A stretch of DNA of 64,000 nucleotides, taken from CAZJKE01 sp964546585 (GTDB lineage: Bacteria > Planctomycetota > Phycisphaerae > Phycisphaerales > SM1A02). The stretch is taken from NCBI GenBank assembly GCA_964546585.1, contig CAZJKE010000005.1:11985-75984 (forward strand), read 5' to 3'. The notes beneath the pieces are model-generated. The model saw only the letters and a program-made list of their open reading frames with translations, was not told the origin of the DNA and made no database searches. Made by a program: the position numbers and the translations under genes. Below are positions 17,574 to 24,831 of this stretch, piece by piece (positions within the stretch are counted from its first letter, which is position 1; every line of letters begins with the position of its first letter).

Positions 17574-18778
17574 GCGAACTTCCCGGCTACGACGATGCGT
17601 TGCAGCGGGTACTTGCTGCGGTACGGCCCATTGAGGAGGCCCAGAGAGTGTCGCTTGCGAAGAGCGTGGGACGTGTGCTTGCCCTCGACATCATCGCCGA
17701 CCGCGACCTGCCACCCTTTGATCGCTCGCAACTCGATGGATATGCAGTTGTGGCGGAATCGATCAAGACAGGTGTTTCGCTGCCGGTGTCCGGCACGATT
17801 GCGGCTGGAACGATGGCCAGCGAGCCGATGCCACCGGCAACATGTATGGCAATAGCAACCGGTGCGCCGCTACCTTCGGGATCGGATGCGGTCGTGGGCC
17901 ACGAAGACACGGATTGCGGTGACCCCGTTCGCTTTGCATGTATCGGTGTGTCGCCAGGTGCTGCCGTGCATCCAAGGGGTGCGGACGCCAGAGACGGAGC
18001 GTGTCTGATTGAGGCGGGAACGATGCTGGCACCGCAGCATCTGGGCATTGCCGCAAGTTGCGGTGTGTGCGAGATGGACGTGCGGAGGCGGCCTCGGTGT
18101 GTGGTACTGACAACGGGCGATGAGGTTGTGCCGGTGACGAAAACACCATCAGACTGCCAGATTCGAAACGGCAATGCGCCGATGCTCATGGCGGCGTTGG
18201 ATGCCATGGGGGCGGAGGTCTGTGCTGCGGTGCATCTGCCTGACACGGTTGATGATACGAATGCTGCGGTAGGCGAGGCCATTGAACGATGCGATCTGGT
18301 TGTCACGGTGGGCGGGATCAGTGAGGGTGCAAGGGATCATGTGCTTGGCGCGATGCACGCTGCCGGCGGCGAGGTTGTGCTGCGGAAGGCAGCGATCCAG
18401 CCCGGCAAGCCGATCACGGTTGCCCGCTGCGGCGAGCGGATGATTCTTGCACTTCCTGGCAACCCCGTCTCGGCGCTCGCGTGTGTACATGTGTTTGGAT
18501 GGCCGATTGTGCGGCGGATGCTGGGTCTGGAAGAGGCGCTTCCGTGGCGAGATGTGGAACTTGGGACGGAGGTCAAGCCAAATCCCCACCGCGAAGTATT
18601 CAGGTTCGGTCGCATTGAGCATGGCCGAATTGTTGTGCCTTCATGGCACGGCTCTGGCGACATGGTCCACACCGCCGCGGCCACGGGACTCGTCCGCCTT
18701 CCAAGAGCCGACCTGTCGTGCTCCCCCGGCCCCCCCGGCTCCCCCGGCCACACCTTGCCATTCCTTCCCCTTGCCTGA
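17570..18778 (+). CDS. moeA: Molybdopterin molybdenumtransferase MoeA
   Basis: 402 residues from the ATG overlapping the moaD stop. MoeA inserts molybdate into adenylated molybdopterin. Visible family segments: DLPPFDRSQLDGYAV, TGAPLPSGSDAVV, LTTGDEVVP, IRNGNAPMLMAAL, TVGGISEGARDHV, QPGKPITVA and LALPGNPVSALACVHVF. The last ~20 residues (from about 382) leave the family pattern and read Ser/Pro/Gly-rich sequence from a poly-C stretch (18720-18750), so the normal domain IV end seems to have been replaced or shifted. The protein is otherwise intact. Confidence 0.93.
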   Translation: MSELPGYDDALQRVLAAVRPIEEAQRVSLAKSVGRVLALDIIADRDLPPFDRSQLDGYAVVAESIKTGVSLPVSGTIAAGTMASEPMPPATCMAIATGAPLPSGSDAVVGHEDTDCGDPVRFACIGVSPGAAVHPRGADARDGACLIEAGTMLAPQHLGIAASCGVCEMDVRRRPRCVVLTTGDEVVPVTKTPSDCQIRNGNAPMLMAALDAMGAEVCAAVHLPDTVDDTNAAVGEAIERCDLVVTVGGISEGARDHVLGAMHAAGGEVVLRKAAIQPGKPITVARCGERMILALPGNPVSALACVHVFGWPIVRRMLGLEEALPWRDVELGTEVKPNPHREVFRFGRIEHGRIVVPSWHGSGDMVHTAAATGLVRLPRADLSCSPGPPGSPGHTLPFLPLA

Positions 18779-18812
18779 ATCTGGGGAATTGCTGAATTGC
18801 TTGAATTGAATC

Positions 18813-18878
18813 GGGAATTGCTGGACACCCACCAATTGCCTTTCCGGGAATTGCTGGACACCCACCAATTGCCTTTCC
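18813..18878. repeat. Two perfect tandem copies of a 33-bp repeat
   Basis: Copies at 18813-18845 and 18846-18878 are identical by eye. Each begins GGGAATTGCTGGACACCC and ends CAATTGCCTTTCC; AATTGC near the start and CAATT near the end make it partly palindromic. Shorter GAATTGCT fragments precede it (18784-18810). The core TGGACACCCACC recurs inverted at 11212-11223 beside an assembly gap. 18779-18929 holds nothing else recognisable. Confidence 0.9.
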
Positions 18879-18929
18879 GCAGCACACAAACCGGATTTTC
18901 AGGCTCAGAGTCAGGATCAGACCCGTCTG

Positions 18930-19691
18930 TTACCGAATGAGTTGGCTCGGGTCATAGGGCGAGGTGTTCTCGCTGAGGAACCCGTTGTCCCGGAATAGGC
19001 TCGGATCCTGACACTCTCCGCAGGAATCCACGGCCCGAGTACGAACCCCCCCGACATGCCCATCGAGCCACCCCACCAGCGTCTGCCCACCATGCCGATA
19101 GGACTGCCTCCCCCAGCAGGGCAGACAGTCACCCTCGGCAACCGGGGCCCGCATGAACCGACTGGTCCGGAATCCCGCAGCATCCCCGCTGATTGAACCC
19201 CCATCACCGAACATTGCGGTCTGGGCGGGATGACGGCACGCGGCAGGCGCCACCCCCGGCCGAGCATCCTCGAGACCCTGCAAGAAACTCGCCTCCGCTC
19301 CGAGATAGTCGGTGTTGTAGTTGTAGCCACTGCTCGGATCCCGCACATCCACGGGCCCGTCCAACTCGGGACAGTTTGTGTCATGCACGCTGCCATCGCA
19401 ATAGGCCCACAACACTCCATCACCCACACGTTCGCCCGCTTCATGCACTGCGTCCCACGCCATCTCTCGCCAGACACCATCATGCTGTTCCCACCAAATG
19501 GCCGGCGGGTAGATTTCCCAATCGCCGCTGTACGCGACAGCGGCGACCGAGAACTGCCGCAAGTGATTGGTGCACGATGCGCCGCGCGCAGCACCGGTAC
19601 TACCTGAGATCGCAGTGGCAATCATGGCCGCTAGCGCAGCGATAACCGCCATCACCACGGCCAATTCGACAATGGAAAACGCTCGCCTCAC
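18930..19691 (-). CDS. Prepilin-like exported protein with H-X9-DG motif
   Basis: 253 residues, GTG start. The N-terminus RRAFSIVELAVVMAVIAALA is a class III prepilin leader and hydrophobic helix, cleaved and methylated by a prepilin peptidase. Near the C-terminus HGGQTLVGWLDGH is the H-X9-DG motif of the large planctomycete pseudopilin-like family (DUF1559-like). Several cysteines (CTNH, YCDG, CLPCWG, CGEC) suggest disulfides outside the inner membrane. The GTG overlaps the stop of the upstream dockerin-like gene by 4 nt, so both belong to the transcript headed by the cobalamin riboswitch. Confidence 0.85.
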   Translation of the reverse strand: MRRAFSIVELAVVMAVIAALAAMIATAISGSTGAARGASCTNHLRQFSVAAVAYSGDWEIYPPAIWWEQHDGVWREMAWDAVHEAGERVGDGVLWAYCDGSVHDTNCPELDGPVDVRDPSSGYNYNTDYLGAEASFLQGLEDARPGVAPAACRHPAQTAMFGDGGSISGDAAGFRTSRFMRAPVAEGDCLPCWGRQSYRHGGQTLVGWLDGHVGGVRTRAVDSCGECQDPSLFRDNGFLSENTSPYDPSQLIR

Positions 19692-20578
19692 GACCAGTTC
19701 GCAATGACGATCAGAAGGTCAATGACATCCACCGCCCAATCTCCGTTGAAATCAGCTGGCGGAGCACCAACCGGCAGTGGCCCAAACCCTGCGATCACCG
19801 CCAACAGATCCTCCACATCGACATCGCCATCCACATCGACATCTCCAGCAAGACGCGGTTCCGCATCCACGACAGCGTCGATCTCGACTGAGAACGATGC
19901 ATCACCATTACCGCTAAGGCGAATAAACGAAACGCTCGCCAGACCACTCGATGCGATGTCCACACCAACGCCACCGCCAGAGCCGCGGTAGACATCCAGA
20001 ATCGCATCGTGTGTCTGCCCGAGCATGTCCGCAAGGGCCAAACGAGGGTCGACTGGTCTTGTAAACATGGTCATGTCAACACCGGGGATCGCGTCGTAGG
20101 GACTGCTGTCCAGATACCCGATAGTCGGCCAGAGACCGTCCGCGCCACTGCCAACAGCAAACCATTCGTCACCGTCCGGGGACACTTCGATCAATCCGTT
20201 TCCTTCCCCGAACACACCGTCCACCGTTCCACTGGGATAGGCACCGTCGATGCATGCGGTATTACCAAATACGATGAGGTCAATACCGTAGAGGTTCGCG
20301 GGGTCGTCTTCGACAGGCTCGTCAAAGGAAACCACCAGCCATCCGCCCGCGGCGATCGACACGAGTTCGTGTGGCATGAAGGGGGGGTTGAAGGCACTGA
20401 CCACGCTCGGCCAAACACCTTCGCCGGTAAACCGCGCAGGTTCACCAAGGGCGGCATCCGCGTCGGTGTACCCCGGAGCCGCGTCTTTTCCGCTTTCGTA
20501 CCCAAGCACGACATCGGCCCAGGGATTCGGGCCTCCCGATGCAACACACAACACAACAATCATTCCAACTGGCGGCAT
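19688..20578 (-). CDS. Secreted surface protein with C-terminal dockerin/EF-hand-like repeat
   Basis: 296 residues from the ATG at 20578, which has GGAGG 7 nt upstream. Residues about 4-20 form a signal peptide (VGMIVVLCVASG). The central part (about 20-235) has segments such as AAGGWLVVSFDEPV and LYGIDLIVFGN and looks like a beta-sandwich surface domain that I cannot name exactly. The C-terminus holds two Ca-binding-like Asp repeats (DVDVDGDVDVEDLLAVI and DFNGDWAVDVIDLLIVI) as in planctomycete dockerin-type proteins. It is directly downstream of a cobalamin riboswitch, so a role in B12 capture or a B12-dependent surface function is suggested but not shown. Confidence 0.87.
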   Translation of the reverse strand: MPPVGMIVVLCVASGGPNPWADVVLGYESGKDAAPGYTDADAALGEPARFTGEGVWPSVVSAFNPPFMPHELVSIAAGGWLVVSFDEPVEDDPANLYGIDLIVFGNTACIDGAYPSGTVDGVFGEGNGLIEVSPDGDEWFAVGSGADGLWPTIGYLDSSPYDAIPGVDMTMFTRPVDPRLALADMLGQTHDAILDVYRGSGGGVGVDIASSGLASVSFIRLSGNGDASFSVEIDAVVDAEPRLAGDVDVDGDVDVEDLLAVIAGFGPLPVGAPPADFNGDWAVDVIDLLIVIANWS

Positions 20579-20667
20579 GACGCGACCTCCACATATCTGG
20601 CCGCGCGATCGGTTCCGGTGCCGGGAAAACGGCGCCGCGGCCCGTTTCGCGCGGGCAACGCCTGTTG

Positions 20668-20880
20668 ACAGGGCCGGTCTTCCGGCTTCGGGCCAGCATC
20701 CCGGATCGGCCTTCCCGCGGGCATTGCCCGCAGTGGCATTCGATCCGGGAACCCCAGAATCCCAACATGGGGAGAGGGGGGACCCGTTACGGCGGCGCGT
20801 CCGCGGCGGTTTTTCACCGCCTTCCCGCCAGTACCCACATACCATGCATGTGGGGTACTGGTGTCCCAGCACGACTGGGA
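20668..20880 (-). promoter_or_regulatory. Cobalamin (AdoCbl-type) riboswitch
   Basis: Read on the minus strand, the region has the class hallmarks in order: CGGGAAGGCGGTGAAAAACC (P4-L4-like), then GCGGACGCGCCGCCGTAAC, a variable GC stem, GCCACTGCGGG followed by GGGAAGGC, and the B12 box GAAGCCGGAAGACCGGCC (plus-strand 20672-20689), which fits the B12-box consensus. About 90 nt separate the B12 box from the ATG of the dockerin-like gene; a GCCCG/CGGGC hairpin at 20640-20656 could be the expression platform. 5' edge is approximate. Class identity by motif, ligand variant not tested. Confidence 0.88.
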
Positions 20881-20925
20881 CACGCCCTGTCCGCGGGCAG
20901 TGTAGAAGATGTCCGCGGTGGATGT

Positions 20926-20955
20926 TTGACACCCCCCGGTCACCTCGGATACGCT
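20926..20955 (+). promoter_or_regulatory. Sigma-70-like promoter for the HEAT-like gene
   Basis: TTGACA at 20926-20931 and TACGCT at 20950-20955 with 18 bp between them; the ATG of the exported HEAT-like protein follows at 20996 with GGAG upstream. The remaining 20881-20925 should hold the opposing promoter for the riboswitch transcript, where only a TACACT -10-like hexamer on the minus strand is seen. Confidence 0.5.
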
Positions 20956-20995
20956 CGCTCTTCCTGTCTCGCCCCTCTCTCTGGAGAAGCACCAC

Positions 20996-23128
20996 ATGAT
21001 GTTCGGATATCGCCTTCTGGTCGCCCTCGTGGCGGCAACGCTCGGGATGGTCACGGGCCCGCTTACGGCTCAGGATCAAGATCCCGAAACGTTGCTCGAT
21101 GACTTCATTCACTACGCGCTCATCGCCAATGTTGGCCTTGCGGAGTCCAATGCCCTGGCGCTGAGCCGCTCGTCCATGCCGGACGAGGCGTTCTTTGAAC
21201 TGGTGACGCAGACGCGCGACCGCGCAACCCGATTTGATCAGGCTGTCGGCTGGGCGTTGTATGTGGAGCGGTTGGAGCCGCTTGCGTCGGCCCTTGAGAA
21301 GAAGTTCGAGCGGGGACGACTGGAACTTGCCCGCGATGAGTCACGGCTCGCCGAAGCGATCGAGATGCTCGACGGAACGACCCGGCAGCGGATGCTCGCT
21401 GAGTCTCGATTGAAGGCAGCAGGTGAGTACGCCGTGCCACCATTGTTGTGGACGCTTTCGGAATCACCGGATGCCCGTACGAGCCGCGCAGTGACCGGCA
21501 TGCTTGCGGCGATCGGCGCCGATGCAGTTGGACCGCTGAATGTGGCTCTACCGAACCTGGATCCGGACGCGCAGGTACTGGTCATCGGCGTGCTGGCCGA
21601 AATCGGTTATTCGCACGCGGGCCCGGCACTTGCATCCGTCGCGAGAGACGACAACGCATACGAGGCTGCGAGGAGCGCAGCGGCGAATGCGCTTGCACGC
21701 CTCGGCGTCCCGCTGAAGGCTGGACTTTCGACGCTGTACACCGTGCAGGCCATGCAGTACTTCGACGGCCAGGCTTCGCTCGTGCCGCAGGCACATGGTC
21801 ATGTCAATAACTTCTGGACTTGGGACCCGATGTCCGGGCTTGTTTCCCGCGATGTGCCAGAAGCGGTCTTTGATGATGTGATGGCCATGGTGATGGCCTC
21901 GAAGGCACTCGGCGCCGACCCGGCCAACGCGCAGGCGATGAGCATCTTCGTCGCTGCGAATCTTCGACGGCAGCGTGAGCTCCGCGGCGGTGATGACCTT
22001 GTCTACGGCGACCTGGCCTACAGCCCGGAGTTCTACGCGACGGTCTTCGGTCCGCAGGTGGCGCAGCAGATTCTCACCATGGCGATGGACCGCGGCGATT
22101 CAGCGCTTGCACTTGATGCAATCACTGCCATCGGCCGCACGGCCGGCGCGGAGGCAGTGCTTACAGGCGGCAATCAGCCGTTGGTCGAGGCCATGTTCTA
22201 TCCCGATCGGCGTGTGCAGTACGAGTCAGCGCTGGCGGTTGCGGGCACACTTCCTTCCGACTCGTTCGAAGGGTCGTATCGGGTTGTGCCGCTGTTGGCA
22301 AGCGCAGTACGCAGCGGCGACCAGTTGTACGCCATTGTCATCGGGGGTTCGGAGGAAGATCGGCGAAAGACAACGACCTCGTTGGAGGCGATGGGGTGGA
22401 GTGTTGTTGGACAAGCGGAGGATGCACCGGATGCCGTGGACGCGGCAGGCGCGGTGCCGGGCATCGATCTTGCCGTCGTGCACACAGGCCTGGCCGAACA
22501 GGCCATGGAAATCGCTGACTGGCTTGGGGCGATGACGCGAACGACCGCGACACCGGTGTTGTTGTTGACGCAGGGCGCCGAGGTGCATGTGCTCGACAAC
22601 GAACTCGGCGGAAACGACATGGCAATGGCGGCGCACAGTGACATTTCCGATCAGGCGATGGCCGCGGTGCTGGAGGATTTGCTTGCAAGTGCTGCCGGCG
22701 GTCGTTTGGACGCTGCGGAGGCAGAGGCCTTTTCCGCTCGCGCGTTGTCGACTTTGCGGGACATTGCGTTGGCCGACACGGTGCTTTCGATTCATGATGC
22801 GATCGGTGCGCTTGTTGATGCTCTGGGAACTGCTGATGGTGCGACGCGCGACCTCATTGCGGAGACGCTGGCGATGATCGATGCGGACATTGCCCAGCAG
22901 ACGCTCATCGACGCGGCCATGCATGAGGGGGATCTCATGGCCAGAATCGTGCTGCTTGATCAGGCAGCTGCGTCGGTGCGGCGATGGGGCAATCTTGCAG
23001 AGGATTGGCAGGTCGAGGCAGTCATGGATCTGGCAGAATCAACGGCCGGTCCGCTCGCCGATGCCGCCGCTCGGCTCAACGGTGCCCTGAATCACCCGGG
23101 CACTTCGGCGATGATGTTCTTGCCGTAA
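20996..23128 (+). CDS. Exported HEAT-like repeat protein of unknown function
   Basis: 710 residues with a signal peptide (LLVALVAATLGMVTGPLTAQ, cleavage after TAQ likely). Residues about 130-245 are HEAT/PBS-like helical repeats (AVPPLLWTLSESPDARTSRA, AVGPLNVALPNLD, AGPALASVARDD, AARSAAANALARLG). Residues about 440-540 hold a Rossmann-like block (YAIVIGGSEEDRRKTTTSLE, IDLAVVHTG, TPVLLLTQGAE) resembling a receiver domain but without its key acidic pocket, in a protein that should be periplasmic. The rest is helical. No enzyme motif seen. Monocistronic with its own promoter. Confidence 0.8.
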   Translation: MMFGYRLLVALVAATLGMVTGPLTAQDQDPETLLDDFIHYALIANVGLAESNALALSRSSMPDEAFFELVTQTRDRATRFDQAVGWALYVERLEPLASALEKKFERGRLELARDESRLAEAIEMLDGTTRQRMLAESRLKAAGEYAVPPLLWTLSESPDARTSRAVTGMLAAIGADAVGPLNVALPNLDPDAQVLVIGVLAEIGYSHAGPALASVARDDNAYEAARSAAANALARLGVPLKAGLSTLYTVQAMQYFDGQASLVPQAHGHVNNFWTWDPMSGLVSRDVPEAVFDDVMAMVMASKALGADPANAQAMSIFVAANLRRQRELRGGDDLVYGDLAYSPEFYATVFGPQVAQQILTMAMDRGDSALALDAITAIGRTAGAEAVLTGGNQPLVEAMFYPDRRVQYESALAVAGTLPSDSFEGSYRVVPLLASAVRSGDQLYAIVIGGSEEDRRKTTTSLEAMGWSVVGQAEDAPDAVDAAGAVPGIDLAVVHTGLAEQAMEIADWLGAMTRTTATPVLLLTQGAEVHVLDNELGGNDMAMAAHSDISDQAMAAVLEDLLASAAGGRLDAAEAEAFSARALSTLRDIALADTVLSIHDAIGALVDALGTADGATRDLIAETLAMIDADIAQQTLIDAAMHEGDLMARIVLLDQAAASVRRWGNLAEDWQVEAVMDLAESTAGPLADAAARLNGALNHPGTSAMMFLP

Positions 23129-23227
23129 GGGACCTGACCCATTTCCCCTGCCTGGGGAGATCCCCTACGGGTCAGACCCAAAGAGGAGCGATCGTAGATC
23201 GCGACGGGGGGACCTGACCCATGTCCC
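23129..23227. repeat. REP-like palindromic element pair
   Basis: GGGACCTGACCCAT is found at 23129-23142 and again at 23209-23222, each followed by (T/G)TCCC. Between them GGGTCAGACCC (about 23170-23180) pairs with the first copy (CTGACCC/GGGTCAG), enclosing a smaller CCCC/GGGG hairpin, and a perfect GCGATC-GTA-GATCGC hairpin lies at 23188-23202. This is the arrangement of REP/BIME elements. No RAYT transposase is in the window. Confidence 0.6.
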
Positions 23228-23229
23228 AA

Positions 23230-23302
23230 AGCCACCCACCGGACTCGAACCGGTGACCTAAGCTTTACGAAAGCTTCGCTCTACCAACTGAGCTAGGGTG
23301 GC
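23230..23302 (-). tRNA. tRNA-Thr (CGT)
   Basis: 73-nt cloverleaf on the minus strand: acceptor GCCACCC/GGGTGGC, D-arm GCTC AGTTGGTA GAGC, anticodon stem AAGCT/AGCTT with loop TTCGTAA (anticodon CGT), T-arm ACCGG TTCGAGT CCGGT, discriminator T, no encoded CCA. Confidence 0.95.
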
Positions 23303-23360
23303 ACACGTCCCAAACGGGACGCGGCAGGATACACCGAAAGACGTATTCCCGAAACAGCCA

Positions 23361-23393
23361 AGAAACAGCCGACGCAGGAGGCCGCGTCGGCTG
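23361..23393 (-). terminator. Rho-independent terminator after the glycine-zipper lipoprotein
   Basis: A perfect 10-bp stem (CAGCCGACGC/GCGTCGGCTG) with an 8-nt loop, followed on the minus strand by TTTCTTGG. It is 27 nt downstream of the lipoprotein stop codon. Confidence 0.7.
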
Positions 23394-23419
23394 CAGTTGA
23401 AGCACGGTGTCAGTGGGGA

Positions 23420-23788
23420 TCAGTCTTCGAGACCGGTATACCCACCTGTCGTCTGCGACGATGTCGTTGTGGTCGTGCCTGTTCGAGTGACCGTGCCGTC
23501 CGGATTCAGCGTTTCTCGCACCGTTGTGCTTCGCTGTGTCCTGCCGTCGGCCTGCTGCTGACGGTTGTGACGCTGGGCCTGTTTGTCCTGATCGTTTCCG
23601 ATGGCGCCGCCCACCAATGCGCCGATTCCAGCGCCTACCAGCGTGCCTCCAGTGTCACCGCCGATGGCTTGCCCAGCCAGCGCACCGATGCCGGTACCCC
23701 AAGCTGCGCCTTCTTCTGTCTTCGTGCATCCGACGCTCAGTGCTGAAACCAGCGCTACGGTCGTGCATGCCATGATTGCTCTACGCAT
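23420..23788 (-). CDS. Glycine-zipper lipoprotein (paralog 1)
   Basis: 122 residues from the ATG at 23788, with AAGGAGG 8 nt upstream. A lipoprotein signal ends in LSVGC (Cys about 21), followed by TKTEEGA. Residues about 28-62 form a glycine zipper (GTGIGALAGQAIGG and GAGIGALVGGAIGN), a pattern of membrane-inserting envelope proteins such as the OmpA-associated SlyB/YMGG families. The C-terminal 55 residues are Gln/Arg then Thr-rich and probably disordered. It shares its first two thirds with the neighbour upstream on the same strand, so the two are tandem duplicates. Confidence 0.88.
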   Translation of the reverse strand: MRRAIMACTTVALVSALSVGCTKTEEGAAWGTGIGALAGQAIGGDTGGTLVGAGIGALVGGAIGNDQDKQAQRHNRQQQADGRTQRSTTVRETLNPDGTVTRTGTTTTTSSQTTGGYTGLED

Positions 23789-23819
23789 GATGTTGTCCTC
23801 CTTGGGATCCGTTGGATTC

Positions 23820-24026
23820 TTATTCCTGGTTGTTGCCGATGATGCCGCCTGCCGCAGCACCAACGCCCGCGCCAATGAGGGTCGCGCCGGTGTTGCCACC
23901 AATGGCCTGTCCGGCCAACGCGCCGATGCCGGTGCCGATCAACGCACCTTCTTCTGTCTTCGTGCATCCGAGAAGGGCAGCTGCCGTGAGGGCGGCAATT
24001 GAAAGTCGTGTCAATGTTCGTCGCAT
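23820..24026 (-). CDS. Short glycine-zipper lipoprotein (paralog 2)
   Basis: 68 residues from the ATG at 24026, which has AGGAG 6 nt upstream. Signal peptide with lipobox LLGC, then the same TKTEEGA and GTGIGALAGQAIGG as paralog 1, then a second zipper (GAGVGAAAGGIIGN) and stop after NNQE. It lacks the Thr-rich tail. Only 31 bp separate the two genes, each with its own strong ribosome site, suggesting co-transcription. Exact role unknown; envelope stability or stress response is typical for glycine-zipper lipoproteins. Confidence 0.87.
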   Translation of the reverse strand: MRRTLTRLSIAALTAAALLGCTKTEEGALIGTGIGALAGQAIGGNTGATLIGAGVGAAAGGIIGNNQE

Positions 24027-24303
24027 GGGAGTCTCCTGTGGTTCATTCGGTCCGCTGACCACCCCGGTTCAGTCTGGGCGTGAACCGTTTGTGGTGTTTC
24101 TTTCACTGCCAGCATGATACCCACTGGAAAGGGTGTCAAGTGGGGCGATTCTGATGTTTGGAAGGCTCGTCGGGGTCATAAGAGAACGGGGACGGCTCTT
24201 CGCGTATGGGTTCGGCGTTGAGGCCGAAAGGGGGGCTGTAGGGCCCGTCGCGCATCGTCGCGCGTTGATGAAGAGCCGCCCCGGCTCGGGAGTCTCAAGA
24301 ATG

Positions 24304-24534
24304 TCAGAGCACAGACATGAACTGCTCCAGACAGGAAATGGTTCGCCGTTGCCGCTCAGCGACGCGGGCGTTGACATCGCCGATTGAAATCATGCCGCGG
24401 ACGCGGCCGCTATCGACGAGGGGAATGTGCCGAGCGTTCATCATCTTGGCGGCGGCCAGTACCGACGCGTCCGGTGAAACTGCGGCGATCACTCCGCTCG
24501 GTTTTTGTGCAAGGAGTTGTGCAGCAGTGGCCAT
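24304..24534 (-). CDS. Single, apparently fused CBS-domain protein
   Basis: 76 residues from the ATG at 24534, which has GGAGG 7 nt before it (an upstream in-frame ATG at 24609 is less likely). The N-terminal half reads like the first CBS motif of the common two-CBS proteins (QLLAQKPSGVIAAVSPDASV, AAAKMMN), and the C-terminal half like the end of their second CBS motif (RHIPLVDSGRVRGMISIGDV, then the LEQFM tail). The parts between are missing in frame, so the gene looks like an internal deletion product that leaves one composite CBS unit. Such a protein might still dimerise and bind an adenosine ligand, or be decaying. 24027-24303 upstream of paralog 2 has no gene. Confidence 0.8.
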   Translation of the reverse strand: MATAAQLLAQKPSGVIAAVSPDASVLAAAKMMNARHIPLVDSGRVRGMISIGDVNARVAERQRRTISCLEQFMSVL

Positions 24535-24621
24535 CCTGGCGCCTCCATTCCGTGGTCCTCTACTGAAATATGCGCCCTGGGGGCGAAGTGTGAATCGACT
24601 TTGCTTCATTTGTCTCTCTAC

Positions 24622-24795
24622 TCAGGGAATAAGCATCTGCTGAGCGGGGGTGTTCTTGACCAGACGGCGAAGACCGGGACCGCAACTCCCATCGAAGCCG
24701 GTCCAGATCATGGCGGCGAGGACGAGCGAGCAGGCGGCGGCATGGTCGAGATGGCGGTTCATGGGGAGCATCCGAGGGGAATCGATGCTCCTCAT
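24622..24795 (-). CDS. Possible small protein of 57 residues
   Basis: An open frame downstream of the thioredoxin-family gene on the same strand (37 nt after its stop). It contains a short hydrophobic stretch (ACSLVLAAMIWTGF) and ends LVKNTPAQQMLIP. The stretch could be a signal or membrane segment if translation starts at an inner ATG. No homology recognised, no clear ribosome site, so this is only a candidate. Confidence 0.25.
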   Translation of the reverse strand: MRSIDSPRMLPMNRHLDHAAACSLVLAAMIWTGFDGSCGPGLRRLVKNTPAQQMLIP

Positions 24796-24831
24796 AGGGG
24801 CCCAAAGCGAGGGTGTGAATCGGCTTGTGCA

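Noticed and set aside
18813..18878. Tandem 33-bp units as a CRISPR array
   Set aside because: Only two copies with no spacers between them and no cas genes in the window.
24114..24139. TTGACA and TATCAT on the minus strand as promoter of the glycine-zipper genes
   Set aside because: The spacer is only 14 bp, too short for a sigma-70 promoter; left out although position is suitable.
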